This document shows positions 34,981 to 45,000 of a stretch of 64,000 nt of DNA, piece after piece. Source of the DNA: Pseudomonas sp. CBZ-4 (GTDB lineage Bacteria; Pseudomonadota; Gammaproteobacteria; Pseudomonadales; Pseudomonadaceae); NCBI RefSeq assembly GCF_000346755.1, contig NZ_ANNV01000175.1:173097-237096 (forward strand), in the 5' to 3' direction. The notes below the pieces were generated by a model. It was not told the origin of the DNA and made no database searches. It was given only the letters and a program-made list of their open reading frames with translations. The translations under genes were made by a program, and so were the position numbers. Within the stretch, counting starts at the first letter, position 1; each line of letters starts with the position of its first letter.

Positions 34981-36615
34981 ATGAACAGTTTGCGCAGCAT
35001 GTCGATCAGCCGCCGGCTCTGGCTGATCCTGATAGTCGCCGTGTTGATGTTGCTGACCTTGGGCCTGTTGATGCTCAAGCAGATCCATGGCGACCTCTAC
35101 CAGGCCAAGCGCCAGCAGACCCAACACGTGGTGCAGACCGCCAGCGGTGTGCTGGCCTACTACCAGAACCTCGAGAAAACCGGCGCCCTCACCCGCGACG
35201 CCGCGCAGAAGCAGGCCTTGAGCGTGGTGCGCGGCCTGCGCTACGACCATGACGACTACTTCTGGATCAACGACCTCACGCCGGTGATGATCATGCACCC
35301 GGCCAACCCCAAGCTGGACGGCCAGAACCTCTCGGCCATCCGCGACCCGGATGGCTTTGCGGTGTTCAACGAATTTGTGATCCTGGCCAAGGCCAAGGGT
35401 GCCGGCATCGTCAACTACCGTTGGCCAAAGCCGGGCGCCGATGCGCCGGTGGCGAAAACCTCGTACATCCAACTGTTCGAACCCTGGGGCTGGATCATCG
35501 GCTCCGGCGTGTACGTGGATGATGTACAGGCCGAGTTCACCGGCCAAGTGTGGAAAGCCTCGGTGATCGGCCTGATCATTGCGGTGGTGATGGCCTTGCT
35601 GGTGGCGCTGATCGCCCGCAGCATCGTGCGCCCGTTGCAAGCGGCGGTGAACGCCATGGGCAACATCGCCAGCGGCGAAAGCGACCTGACCCGCAGCCTC
35701 GACACCCACGGCCACGACGAAGTGACCCAGCTGTCGCACCACTTCAACAGCTTCACCGCCAAGTTGCGCCAGGTGGTCAGCCAGTTGCAGGTGTGCGCCA
35801 ACGCCCTGGGCCAGTCATCCACCGAGCTGGGCAACAACGCCACCCAGGCCCATGACCGCAGCCAGCAGCAATCCCAGCAGATGGAACTGGTCGCCACGGC
35901 GATCAACGAAGTCACCTACGGCGTGCAGGACGTGGCCAAAAACGCCGAACACGCCGCCAGCGAAATGCGTGACGCCCAGACCCAGGCGCAGCAAGGCCAG
36001 GTCAACATCGACGGCAGCTTGCAGCAGATCGACCAACTCTCCGGCACCATCAGCCAGGCGGTCGAGGTGATGCGCACACTGTCCGCGGAAAGCACCCAAA
36101 TCGGCAGCGTGCTCGAAGTGATCCGCTCCATCGCCGACCAGACCAACCTGCTGGCCCTCAACGCCGCCATCGAAGCCGCTCGCGCCGGTGAGCAAGGCCG
36201 GGGTTTTGCCGTGGTCGCTGATGAAGTGCGGCTGCTGGCCCAGCGCACGCAAAAATCCACCGCCGAGATCCAGGGCATGATCGAGCGCCTGCAAGGCCAC
36301 TCGGAAGCGGCGGTCAAGGTGATCAGCGACAGCCACAGCGCCTCGCAACTGACCATCGAACAAGCCGGCCAGGCCGGGGCCAGCCTCACGGCCATCGGCC
36401 AGGCGTTGCGTAATCTCAATGGCTTGAATGCGTCGATTGCCAGTGCCACGCTGCAACAGGCCCATGTGGTGGAAGACATCAACCAGAACGTCACCCAGGC
36501 GGCGGGGTTGTCCCACAGCACGGCGTTGGCGGCGCAGCAGTCGAGTGTGGCGAGTAGCCACTTGCGCACGCTGAGCGAACAACTCAACGACCTGCTCCGC
36601 CAATTCAAGGTCTAA
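34981..36615 (+). CDS. Methyl-accepting chemotaxis protein with single Cache sensor
   Basis: Chemoreceptor of 544 aa. TM1 is about residues 12-32, a periplasmic sCache-type sensor follows (DYFWINDLTPVMIMHP, then WGWIIGSGVYVDD), TM2 is about 192-214, then HAMP and the cytoplasmic coiled coil. The conserved hairpin tip is complete: RSIADQTNLLALNAAIEAAR and GFAVVADEVRLLAQRT. sCache receptors in pseudomonads often sense small organic acids; the ligand is not readable here. A REP pair follows. Confidence 0.92.
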   Translation: MNSLRSMSISRRLWLILIVAVLMLLTLGLLMLKQIHGDLYQAKRQQTQHVVQTASGVLAYYQNLEKTGALTRDAAQKQALSVVRGLRYDHDDYFWINDLTPVMIMHPANPKLDGQNLSAIRDPDGFAVFNEFVILAKAKGAGIVNYRWPKPGADAPVAKTSYIQLFEPWGWIIGSGVYVDDVQAEFTGQVWKASVIGLIIAVVMALLVALIARSIVRPLQAAVNAMGNIASGESDLTRSLDTHGHDEVTQLSHHFNSFTAKLRQVVSQLQVCANALGQSSTELGNNATQAHDRSQQQSQQMELVATAINEVTYGVQDVAKNAEHAASEMRDAQTQAQQGQVNIDGSLQQIDQLSGTISQAVEVMRTLSAESTQIGSVLEVIRSIADQTNLLALNAAIEAARAGEQGRGFAVVADEVRLLAQRTQKSTAEIQGMIERLQGHSEAAVKVISDSHSASQLTIEQAGQAGASLTAIGQALRNLNGLNASIASATLQQAHVVEDINQNVTQAAGLSHSTALAAQQSSVASSHLRTLSEQLNDLLRQFKV

Positions 36616-36627
36616 CACTGCTTCAAG

Positions 36628-36714
36628 TGTGGGAGCTGGCTTGCCTGCGATGCAGACACCTCGGTCTTTCAGTCAGACCAAGGTGATGCCATCGCAGGCA
36701 AGCCAGCTCCCACA
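36628..36714. repeat. REP inverted pair (REPIN), GAGCTGGC variant
   Basis: A 25-base arm starting TGTGGGAGCTGGCTTGCC (36628-36652) is the exact complement of 36690-36714, with a 37-base spacer. This is a typical Pseudomonas extragenic palindromic element between the chemoreceptor and pnuC. Confidence 0.85.
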
Positions 36715-36808
36715 TAAGAGCAGGTCCCACAGACAGTGCTCAGTGTTTTGTAGATTGCACGCCTCTGGTTACAATCCCCGCCCTCTCCCACTCCTCCAAG
36801 GAACCGCC

Positions 36809-37372
36809 ATGTCCGGGCTTGAACTGTTCGCCGCCGCCCTGGGGGTGATCGCTGTCTGGCTGACGGTCAAACAAAACCCTTGGTGCTGGCCCATCGGCCT
36901 GATCATGGTGCTGCTCTACACCTGGGTGTTCTACGACGTCAAACTCTATTCCGACATGCTCCTGCAAGTGGTCTACGCCGTGTTGCAGCTGTACGGCTGG
37001 TGGCAGTGGACCCGCGCCGGCGAGGTCAAGCAAGGCCGTCAGGTCACGAGCCTGGGGGTGCCGGCCATCATCGCCAGCCTTGGCTTAGGCGCTGTGGGCA
37101 GCCTGCTGCTGGGCGCCGCCATGGCCCACTGGACCGACGCCGCACAACCCTGGCTCGACGCCGCCCTCACCGGCTTCAGCCTGGTGGCGCAACTGTGGAT
37201 GGCACAAAAACGCGTGCAATGCTGGCCGCTGTGGATAGCCGTGGATGTGATCTTCGTCGGCCTGTTCCTCTACAAAGGCCTGTATCTCACCGCCGCGCTC
37301 TACGCCTTGTTCACCGTGATCGCCGTACAAGGCTGGCGTGAATGGCGCGCCGACCCGGCGTTGCAATCATGA
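36809..37372 (+). CDS. pnuC: Nicotinamide riboside transporter PnuC
   Basis: Inner-membrane carrier of 187 aa with seven hydrophobic helices. PnuC hallmarks are visible: KQNPWCWPIGLIMVLLYTWVFY, QLYGWWQWTRAG, and WIAVDVIFVGLFLYKGLYL near the end. AAGGA lies 6 bases before the ATG. The stop overlaps the start of the NadR-like kinase gene (ATGA), giving a two-gene NAD-salvage unit. Confidence 0.9.
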   Translation: MSGLELFAAALGVIAVWLTVKQNPWCWPIGLIMVLLYTWVFYDVKLYSDMLLQVVYAVLQLYGWWQWTRAGEVKQGRQVTSLGVPAIIASLGLGAVGSLLLGAAMAHWTDAAQPWLDAALTGFSLVAQLWMAQKRVQCWPLWIAVDVIFVGLFLYKGLYLTAALYALFTVIAVQGWREWRADPALQS

Positions 37373-37893
37373 AGGTGGTGGTACTGGCCGGTCCCGAATC
37401 CAGCGGTAAAAGCTGGCTCGCCGCTGAATTGCACGCGCATTTCGGCGGACTGATGGTCGGCGAATACGTGCGTCACTTCATCGACCACCATCAACGCGAC
37501 ACCACCCTGGCCGACATCCCGGCCATCGCCCACGGCCAACTGGCCTGGGAAGATGCCGCCCGCGCCCAGCAGCCGCGCCTGCTGATCCTCGATACGCATT
37601 TGCTCACCAACAAGCTCTGGAGCCAGGTCCTGTTCGGTGACTACCCGGCATGGCTGGACAGTGAATTGCTGGCCCGTCACTACGACCTGCACTTGCTGCT
37701 GTCACCGGAGGATGTGGAGTGGACCGCGGATGGGCAGCGTTGCCAGCCGCAATTGGCGGATCGCCAGGCGTTTTTCCAGGGTAGCCTGGAGTGGATGCGG
37801 GCGCATCGACAGCCTGTGCGGGTGATTCGCGGGGATTGGGAAGAACGCCGGCGGGCGGCGTTTTCAGCAGTCGAACACCTACTCCAGCCATAA
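37369..37893 (+). CDS. NadR-like ATPase, probable ribosylnicotinamide kinase
   Basis: P-loop protein of 174 aa with Walker A GPESSGKSW, the pattern of the NadR C-terminal kinase domain (also EYVRHFID after it and LLILDTHLLTNKLWS as Walker B region). The NMN-adenylyltransferase and HTH domains of full NadR are absent. It is translationally coupled to pnuC, so it most likely phosphorylates imported nicotinamide riboside to NMN, trapping it in the cell. The in-frame ATG at 37342 lies inside pnuC and is not preferred. Confidence 0.8.
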   Translation: MKVVVLAGPESSGKSWLAAELHAHFGGLMVGEYVRHFIDHHQRDTTLADIPAIAHGQLAWEDAARAQQPRLLILDTHLLTNKLWSQVLFGDYPAWLDSELLARHYDLHLLLSPEDVEWTADGQRCQPQLADRQAFFQGSLEWMRAHRQPVRVIRGDWEERRRAAFSAVEHLLQP

Positions 37894-37906
37894 CACGGAG
37901 CTTCAA

Positions 37907-37995
37907 TGTGGGAGCGGGCTTGCCCGCGATTGCGGTGGGCCAGTGAATACATCTGTGGCTGACACACCGCCATCGCGGGCAAGCCCGCTCCCACA
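37907..37995. repeat. REP inverted pair (REPIN), GAGCGGGC variant
   Basis: The arm at 37907-37930 (starting TGTGGGAGCGGGCTTGCC) is exactly complementary to 37972-37995. The inner part GCGGTG/CACCGC also pairs. It lies between the NadR-like gene and the convergent ggt gene and matches the element at 62101. Confidence 0.85.
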
Positions 37996-38002
37996 GGTTT
38001 TT

Positions 38003-39727
38003 TTAGTAGCCCAGCGACAGGCCGGTGTTACGACGCGGATCATTCGCCCCGTAGAACCGATTGTTCCCCACCGGTTTGCCCCCCAGCGACGGCGCACCCA
38101 CGAGAATCGCCGCCAAGTGGTTGGCATCCTGCGGCCCGGCAAACTTATGGCCCCAGCTTTCGAGGATCTTCTGCGTATCCGGGCTCACCGCAAAGGTCTC
38201 AAGGTTGGTGGTTTCCGGCATCCACTGCTGGTGGAAGCGCGGCGCGTCGACAGCTTCCTGGATGTTCATCTTGTAGTCGATGACGTTCAGGATCGTCAGC
38301 AACGTCGCGGTAATGATGCGACTGCCACCCGGCGTGCCCACCACCATCACCGCCTTGCCATCCTTCGTCACGATGGTCGGGCTCATCGACGACAGCGGCG
38401 CCTTGCCCGGAGCAATGGCGTTGGCTTCACCCTGCACCAGCCCGTACATGTTCGGCACGCCGACCTTGACGGTGAAGTCGTCCATTTCATCGTTGAGGAT
38501 CACCCCGGTCTTGCTCGCCATCACGCCCGCACCGAACCAGTCATTGAGGGTGTGGGTGACGGAGACCGCGTTGCCCCATTTGTCGACGATGGAATAGTGG
38601 GTGGTGTTGTTGCCTTCATGGGGCGATACGCCCGGCTTGATCGCCTGGGAATCCCCGGCTTTTTGCGGTTCGATGGCGGCGCGCAGCTTGGCGGCGTAGT
38701 CCTTGTCCAGCAGGTGGGCGATGGGGTTCTGCACGAAATCCGGGTCGCCAAGGTAGCTGTTGCGGTCCACGTAGGCGTGGCGCATGGCTTCAATCTGGTA
38801 GTGCAGGCCCTGGGCCGAGTGATAGCCAAGGTCGGCCATCGGGTAGCCTTCGAGGATGTTCATGATCTGGCAGATCACCACGCCACCGGAGCTCGGCGGC
38901 GGTGCCGAGACCACGTGGTAGCCCCGGTAGTCGCACTCGATGGGCGCCAGTTCGCGGGTCTTGTACTTGTCCAGGTCGGCCTGGGTGATGATGCCTTTGC
39001 CCGCCTGGCTGGAGTCCACCAGCGCCTTGGCCACCCAGCCTTTATAGAAACCGTCGCTGCCCTTGGCCGAGATTTCCTTGAGGGTCTTGGCCAGGTCTTT
39101 CTGCACCAACTTCTGGCCGACCTGCATCGGCTGGCCGTTGTGCAGGAAGATCCCGCGCATGTCCTGGTCTTTTTCAAACTCGCCGGTGGCGGTGTGCAGC
39201 AGGTCGATATCGCCCTGCTCCAGGGCAAAGCCGTTTTCCGCGAGCTTGATCGCCGGGGCAATCACCTGGGCGCGCTTGAGGGTGCCGTACTTGCTCAGGG
39301 CCAGTTCCATGCCCGAAACGGTACCCGGCACGCCGACGGCCAGGTGGCCCTTGGCGCTGAGACCCTCGATGACGTTGCCGTCTTTGTCCAGGTACATGTT
39401 GGCCGTGGCGGCCAGCGGGGCTTTTTCGCGGAAGTCGAGGAAGGTCTTGCGCCCGTCCGCCAGTTGCACGGTCATGAAACCGCCGCCGCCGAGGTTGCCC
39501 GCTGCCGGGTACACCACCGCCAATGCGTAACCCACGGCCACGGCCGCGTCCACTGCGTTGCCGCCGGCCTTGAGCACATCCACGCCCACATGGGTGGCCA
39601 AATGCTGGGCGGTGACCACCATGCCATTTTCGCCCGCCACTGGGGCTTGCGACGCGGCTTGCACACCGCTGACCGTCAACACCAGCGCAGTGGCGATCAG
39701 GGTACGGCTGAAGGGTTGGTATTTCAT
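38003..39727 (-). CDS. ggt: Gamma-glutamyltransferase (periplasmic)
   Basis: N-terminal-nucleophile hydrolase of 574 aa that cleaves or transfers the gamma-glutamyl group of glutathione. A signal peptide (MKYQPFSRTLIATALVLTV) ends near VQAAS. The autoprocessing site is Thr375 in NNTTHYSIVD; cleavage before it yields large and small subunits. Conserved GGNAVDAAVA, PGSV-like VPGTVSGME and GTPGGSRI blocks are present. Length matches E. coli Ggt (580). It stands alone, flanked by a REP. Confidence 0.93.
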   Translation of the reverse strand: MKYQPFSRTLIATALVLTVSGVQAASQAPVAGENGMVVTAQHLATHVGVDVLKAGGNAVDAAVAVGYALAVVYPAAGNLGGGGFMTVQLADGRKTFLDFREKAPLAATANMYLDKDGNVIEGLSAKGHLAVGVPGTVSGMELALSKYGTLKRAQVIAPAIKLAENGFALEQGDIDLLHTATGEFEKDQDMRGIFLHNGQPMQVGQKLVQKDLAKTLKEISAKGSDGFYKGWVAKALVDSSQAGKGIITQADLDKYKTRELAPIECDYRGYHVVSAPPPSSGGVVICQIMNILEGYPMADLGYHSAQGLHYQIEAMRHAYVDRNSYLGDPDFVQNPIAHLLDKDYAAKLRAAIEPQKAGDSQAIKPGVSPHEGNNTTHYSIVDKWGNAVSVTHTLNDWFGAGVMASKTGVILNDEMDDFTVKVGVPNMYGLVQGEANAIAPGKAPLSSMSPTIVTKDGKAVMVVGTPGGSRIITATLLTILNVIDYKMNIQEAVDAPRFHQQWMPETTNLETFAVSPDTQKILESWGHKFAGPQDANHLAAILVGAPSLGGKPVGNNRFYGANDPRRNTGLSLGY

Positions 39728-39983
39728 CCATGGCTACTCTGGTTATTGAGATGCACCAAAATAGCCCGCCGTAGCTTTAATCCCCAGTGCAATGGCGTTT
39801 TTATTACAGAACCTGTCGGTCACAGACACCCCGAATGGGGAGCGTTGGCTTGCCGGAAAATACCTACCCCCGATTGCGTGCAATGCCCAAGCCCCTATGC
39901 CTGGGAAGCCGCAATAGCGATGGAACGTTTCCGAGCACTGCGCCAATAGCAAGATATCCAATCAACCGAGAGACGTATCTGCC

Positions 39984-40676
39984 ATGAGTCATTACGGAAT
40001 AAGCAACCAAAGTCGCCCGACCGCGACCTCACATATACCCACCGTCAATATTGCCGATGTCTGGGACTTGACGCCGACGCCGACACCGCCTCCATCTCCA
40101 CCTCCGACCAATAGTCCCGCCCCTTCCGATCCGCCCGCCGATAACAGGATGCACATCGCCTTTGGCGGCCGCGTCATTACATTGAAAGAAACCATTCTCA
40201 ATCAGCAGCCCTTGGGGGAAGGTCAAAGTGCTCGCCCCAACAAACTGGTGCACAGCGAAGTTGAAGGGCAGAAGCACCTGGTGGGGCAAAAAGGTGCAAA
40301 CAATGTGATCCTCGGGCTTTCCGGCCAACAATATATGTACAGCGGCACCACCGAAGCCGAAGGCGGCAAGAGCATTTTCGGCTTCAGCAGCGCGGCGGAT
40401 TCTTCACCCGACAATCCCGACTCAATCAACAATTTCGTGGTCGGCAAAGACAAGATTGATGTGTCCAATTTGACGCCCGCCGGTAAGTCCAAACTGGACT
40501 TCGTCCAGGAGTTTTCCGGCCAGCCGGGACAGGCAATGATCATTCACCGGCCAGGCGAGATGTCGCCACACCTGGGGACCAGCTATTTGCTGGTCGATAC
40601 CGATGGCGATGGAAATGCAGACTTCAAACTTAAAATCCAACACGCCAGAATCACAGAGGCCGACGTCACCAGTTGA
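39984..40676 (+). CDS. Secreted protein with serralysin-type (RTX/M10 C-terminal) type I secretion domain
   Basis: Protein of 230 aa with no N-terminal signal peptide. After a Pro-rich linker (about residues 29-52) comes the end domain of type I secreted serralysins: DSINNFVVGKDKIDVSNL, then SYLLVDTDGDGNADFKLKI, whose GDGxADF element binds calcium in the family. No GGxGxD repeat array precedes it and no ABC/MFP/OMP exporter lies in the window. Probably exported by a type I system encoded elsewhere. Enzymatic function not seen. Confidence 0.65.
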   Translation: MSHYGISNQSRPTATSHIPTVNIADVWDLTPTPTPPPSPPPTNSPAPSDPPADNRMHIAFGGRVITLKETILNQQPLGEGQSARPNKLVHSEVEGQKHLVGQKGANNVILGLSGQQYMYSGTTEAEGGKSIFGFSSAADSSPDNPDSINNFVVGKDKIDVSNLTPAGKSKLDFVQEFSGQPGQAMIIHRPGEMSPHLGTSYLLVDTDGDGNADFKLKIQHARITEADVTS

Positions 40677-40815
40677 CCCATCGGGCATGGGTTACCTTTG
40701 GGTCGGTGGCACACCGCTGCGCCCGGATCTTGCCGTCAATCAATAAGCTGTGGCCTATAAAAATAATGACGCTAGAATCAGCCCCATTCTAGCGCCCCCA
40801 GCCACGAGCCCCCCC

Positions 40816-41961
40816 ATGAGCTTTGATTTCGACACGATCCACCCCCGCCTCGGCACCGGCAGTACCAAATGGAACCGTTACCCGGCCGACGTCCTGCCAA
40901 TGTGGATCGCCGACATGGACATCGCCGCCCCGCCCGCCGTGTTGCAGGCCCTGCGCGAGCGCCTCGACCAGCAGATCCTCGGCTACAGCGTGGCCGGCCC
41001 GGATGTGCGTGAAGCCATCGTCGCCGACCTGTGGGCCAAGTATGCCTGGCGCGTGCAGCCCGAAGACCTGCTGTTCCTGCCGGGCGTCGAGCCGGGTTTC
41101 AATATGGCCCTGCATGCCTTTGTGCAACCGGGCCAGCCAGTGGTGCTGCAAACCCCCAACTACCGGCCGATCCGCCTGGCGCCGGGGCATTGGAACCTGC
41201 CGAAAATCGAAGTGCCGTTTGAACTGAAAAACGGCGAATACCTGACCCCGCTGCCCGCACTGCGCGACGCCCTGGCCGGCGCTGGCGCGCTGCTGCTGAG
41301 CAACCCGCACAACCCGATGGGCAAGGTATTCCCCCGCGAAGAATTGCTGGCCGTGGCCAACGCCTGCCTGGAGCAGGGCGCGTTGATCATCAGCGACGAA
41401 ATCCACGCCGAGCTATGCTTCGACGGCCGCCGCCACATCCCTACCGCCAGCCTCAGCCCGCAAATCGCCGAGCGCACCATCACGCTGATGTCGGCGAGCA
41501 AGGCCTATAACGTTGCCGGCTTGAAGACCTGCTTTGCCGTGATCCAGAACGTCGAGATCCGCGAACGCTTCAACAACGCCCGTTGCGGCATGGTCGACAG
41601 CGTCAGCCCCCTGGGTCTGGAAGCCACCCGCGCCGCCTACAGCCAGTGCGGCGAATGGCTGGAAGCGCTGAAGCAGTATCTGCAAGCCAACCGCGACTAC
41701 CTGCTCGATGCCGTGCAAACCCGCTTGCCCGGCGTGGTCATGCACGCGCCCCAAGGCACCTTCCTCGCCTGGCTGGATTGCACTGCCCTGGGCCTGGAAA
41801 ACCCGCAACAGTTCTTCCTCGAACAGGCCAAGGTCGGCTTGAGCGCCGGGATCGAGTTCGGCGATGACAGCCAGCAATTCGTGCGCCTGAATTTCGGTTG
41901 CCCGCGGGCCATGCTGGAGGAAGGCCTGCAACGCATCGAGCGCAGCTTGAAAGCCCGCTGA
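40816..41961 (+). CDS. patB: PatB/MalY-type aminotransferase (C-S lyase)
   Basis: Fold-type I PLP enzyme of 381 aa. The start MSFDFDTIHPRLGTGSTKW and the LPMWIADMD block are diagnostic of the PatB/MalY cystathionine beta-lyase family. The PLP-binding Lys is Lys229 in SASKAYNVAGLK. The HNPMGKVF and SDEIHAEL motifs are also present. Expected reaction: beta-elimination of cystathionine to homocysteine, pyruvate and ammonia. The ATG at 40816 is used; an open frame 22 codons upstream has no ribosome-binding site. Confidence 0.9.
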   Translation: MSFDFDTIHPRLGTGSTKWNRYPADVLPMWIADMDIAAPPAVLQALRERLDQQILGYSVAGPDVREAIVADLWAKYAWRVQPEDLLFLPGVEPGFNMALHAFVQPGQPVVLQTPNYRPIRLAPGHWNLPKIEVPFELKNGEYLTPLPALRDALAGAGALLLSNPHNPMGKVFPREELLAVANACLEQGALIISDEIHAELCFDGRRHIPTASLSPQIAERTITLMSASKAYNVAGLKTCFAVIQNVEIRERFNNARCGMVDSVSPLGLEATRAAYSQCGEWLEALKQYLQANRDYLLDAVQTRLPGVVMHAPQGTFLAWLDCTALGLENPQQFFLEQAKVGLSAGIEFGDDSQQFVRLNFGCPRAMLEEGLQRIERSLKAR

Positions 41962-42008
41962 AACAGACTGGCACCCACCCATTGCCAGCCCGTCGATGGC
42001 ATTGCCTC

Positions 42009-42035
42009 ACCCTTGGCATTACTTAAGCCAAGGGT
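42009..42035. terminator. Hairpin between patB and the convergent giant toxin gene
   Basis: ACCCTTGGC (42009-42017) pairs perfectly with GCCAAGGGT (42027-42035), loop of 9 bases. It overlaps the stop codon of the leftward gene. Only a short TTT follows on the plus strand, so it would mainly serve patB. Confidence 0.5.
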
Positions 42036-45000
42036 TTATCGGCTTGAACCTTCAGACTGCTCACCTTCGGTACACGAATGGATGAATCCGCCTGGAATGG
42101 GGCGGTGATCGTCATCATCACGCCGTCGTTGGTGATGAATTTAGGTCGTGCCTTTTCACCCCCCGCCTCGTCGGAAAAAGCATTTTGGAAAGTCAGCTTA
42201 CGCTCCTCTCCAGGCTTATCACCCTTCAGGTTTACGGTTAATTCACCCGAGGGTGAAACGCTCCAACCCGAAACCTGAGAGGCGCTGTAATCCAGCCGGA
42301 CAACACTGTCATTCGGGTCTTTGATGACCACTTCCTTATCGCCCTTGTTAATATAATAAGTATTGGAACCGCCCTCTCCGACAACCGTCGCGCCACCATT
42401 GACTATAACGACATTGTTACCCTGACCGGTCAGAACCACATCCTTCTTACCATTTAGAGTAAATGTATTACTCTGTTCATCGCCCACGATATAACTCTTT
42501 CCATCCTCAACCGTGATGGCGTTGGAAAATGAGTGAAACCGCGCAATGGGCGTGGCACCGTCTGCTTGCGGGTCTTCAGCACTTACTGCAATAGTTCCCG
42601 TCTTGAAGTTAATGACATGCCCGGAATAACGATAACTTCTCGTCACATTACGTTCAGTATGGTCGGTATTCAGTTCACCATTGAACATCAGCGTATTGCT
42701 GCCACCTTCCCCCCAGAGTTCGGTTGAACGTTTGCCGAACCCAGCCGTTCTGTCATCCCAGACCTCTCCGACTTCCTTCACTTGCTGGAGTGTCTGTCGG
42801 GCATCAGCACCGAAGATGAACGTATCGTCGGCATCACCACCGCTGATCAATTTCTTGCCCCCGCCCATCAAGAAATAGTTGGGCTTCGTCTGCGCGCCCT
42901 TCACCCCGTCATCACCGTCGCCGATGTCCCATAGCGTGGCTTTGTTTGGCCCTGGCTCTCCTTCCACGGCGTAACGCTTGCACGCCCATGATTGTTCAGG
43001 GGCTCTAATATTGTCGTTGCCATGGTGCTGATCAACGACCGTCTCGTAGCCAGGCATTCCGTCAGTGATGGCATTCACTACGCCGTGACCCGGAATGAAC
43101 GCAAAAAAAGTCGGGTAAGGCACCCTTACCGATTTTGATTTGACGTCTACATCCAACGAACCATAGACAACCCGTTCAAACAACTCTTTCCCCCCCCCTT
43201 CCAAAAACTTCTTGTGCTTGGCCTCTTGAGTGGTCTCATAGGCCTTGCGGTACTTAACCTCCAGATACGGTTTTAATATCTTAAATGGTATTTGGAGGCC
43301 CAGGAACGAACCCAACCCAACCGTAAACTTTTGCCCCCCTGTCAACGGCGTTAGTTCATCAATGTCCTCCACGACACGTACAGCCGAATAAACCGCCTGG
43401 GCCACCATCAGCACGGCTGCCACAACGAGCCCCGCAGGGCCGGCAGAACTGGCTCCCGCCATGAATGCCGCGGTCAATGCGATAGACGTTGCGGCGCTAG
43501 CCACGGAAAATGCACCGTTGACGTAATGGTCTTGAGCGTCTTTACCCGTACTATTGGCAGCCTTGTTAAACGAGTCCACAGCGTTGTAGATATCAAACGG
43601 CACACTGAATATCGCCCCGACACCTCCAGCGGCTTTACCCAGCAACTTGCCGATGGTGCTTGCCTGGAACCCCAGGATGGGCGCCGACACTTTATTGATC
43701 GTATGTTTCGCAAGCTTGTTAATGCCGGCTTCCGCCGACATACCCACGTAGTCCGACGCCACGGCGCCCAAACCGATGACCCCCGCCGTCGTATCCCCGC
43801 GTTGAAGCGCATCGATGGACGCGCGCAGCCCCTGGGACGTGCTGAACGCCTGGAACCCAAGCCCAGCGGTTTGAGTCTTCCCGCCAGGGTTGCCCGATTT
43901 TGGCGGGGAGAAAAAGTCGGCAGGCGGTGGTTTACCGCTGCGCTCCAATTCACGTATGGCAGCAGCCTGCCGCGACGTGGCATCGACATGTTTTTGCAGC
44001 TGCTCAGGTATAAGGCCACCATCCTTGCGGGTAAACACAGCTGTCGTGTCAGGCTTGCGCCTGGCCGCTACTTCACTGACAACACGCGATGCGCTCGCAC
44101 CGATCTCAGGCGGTTGTCCTTCCACATAAGCCAAAAAGCGCACGTAGTCGATTTCCACGTCTGCGCTGATATGACCCTGTGCATCCGTGGTCAACGCGCT
44201 CTCAATCGGCTTGCCCTGAGCATGGACCCCCATTTTGTAGAGATCGACCCGACTGACGTCCACCTCCCCGACTCGAATCGGCGGGAGACTGCTGTCAAGT
44301 GCTTGCAGACGTTTTATTTCAGACGCTTCAATGGCCCTTACTGTAGAGGGCGATGTGCTCGGCGCATCCGGCAGCGGCGTGTTCGGCGTCTCCGGTGGCG
44401 TGGGCGGCAACGGATTGCTGGGGGACGCGGTACTGGTGGACGGCGAGGCCGTTGTGGCGGGGGAGAACAGTCGCTTGAGTGAGGCATCGGTGGTGCTGTC
44501 GAGCGTTCCATCGTAGAGGCGTGCGGTGAAAGACTCCTCCATAAAGTCCCCAGCGCTTCGGGTTGCGCGTGGGCTTACTTTGTCGCCACCATCGCGAAAG
44601 GTCTCTTTGTTATTGACGACCTCCAAAAACCCTGTGGAGTCCGCGTTGTAATAACCGAGCATCCCCAGCTTGCCCGCAACCAGTGCCCCTTGCCTCTGTG
44701 CTTGAGCGTCGCCTCCACGCGCTTGAGCCTGACCACCTATTCGATCGGCAACAGTGGTGTCATCTGCAGACGGCGTGGTAAAAAAATCATCCCCAATGAC
44801 CAAGGCCGGCGGGGTGTCAAACAACAGCCGTGTTTCTGCTTGATCGCCTGGGTTGGCGATAATCACCCTGAGTTTATTGCCAACGGCCTGGGCGGTGGCC
44901 GGGTCGCTTTGCGAGAGTTTCTGCAATGCTTCTTTTACGGCATCGCCCACACGAGTTACCCGGCCGGGATCGCCCCCTCCATTGCTCTTTAGATCAACGG

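Noticed and set aside
37943..39949. Rightward 668-codon frame antisense to ggt
   Set aside because: Shadow of ggt, which has complete catalytic motifs on the opposite strand.
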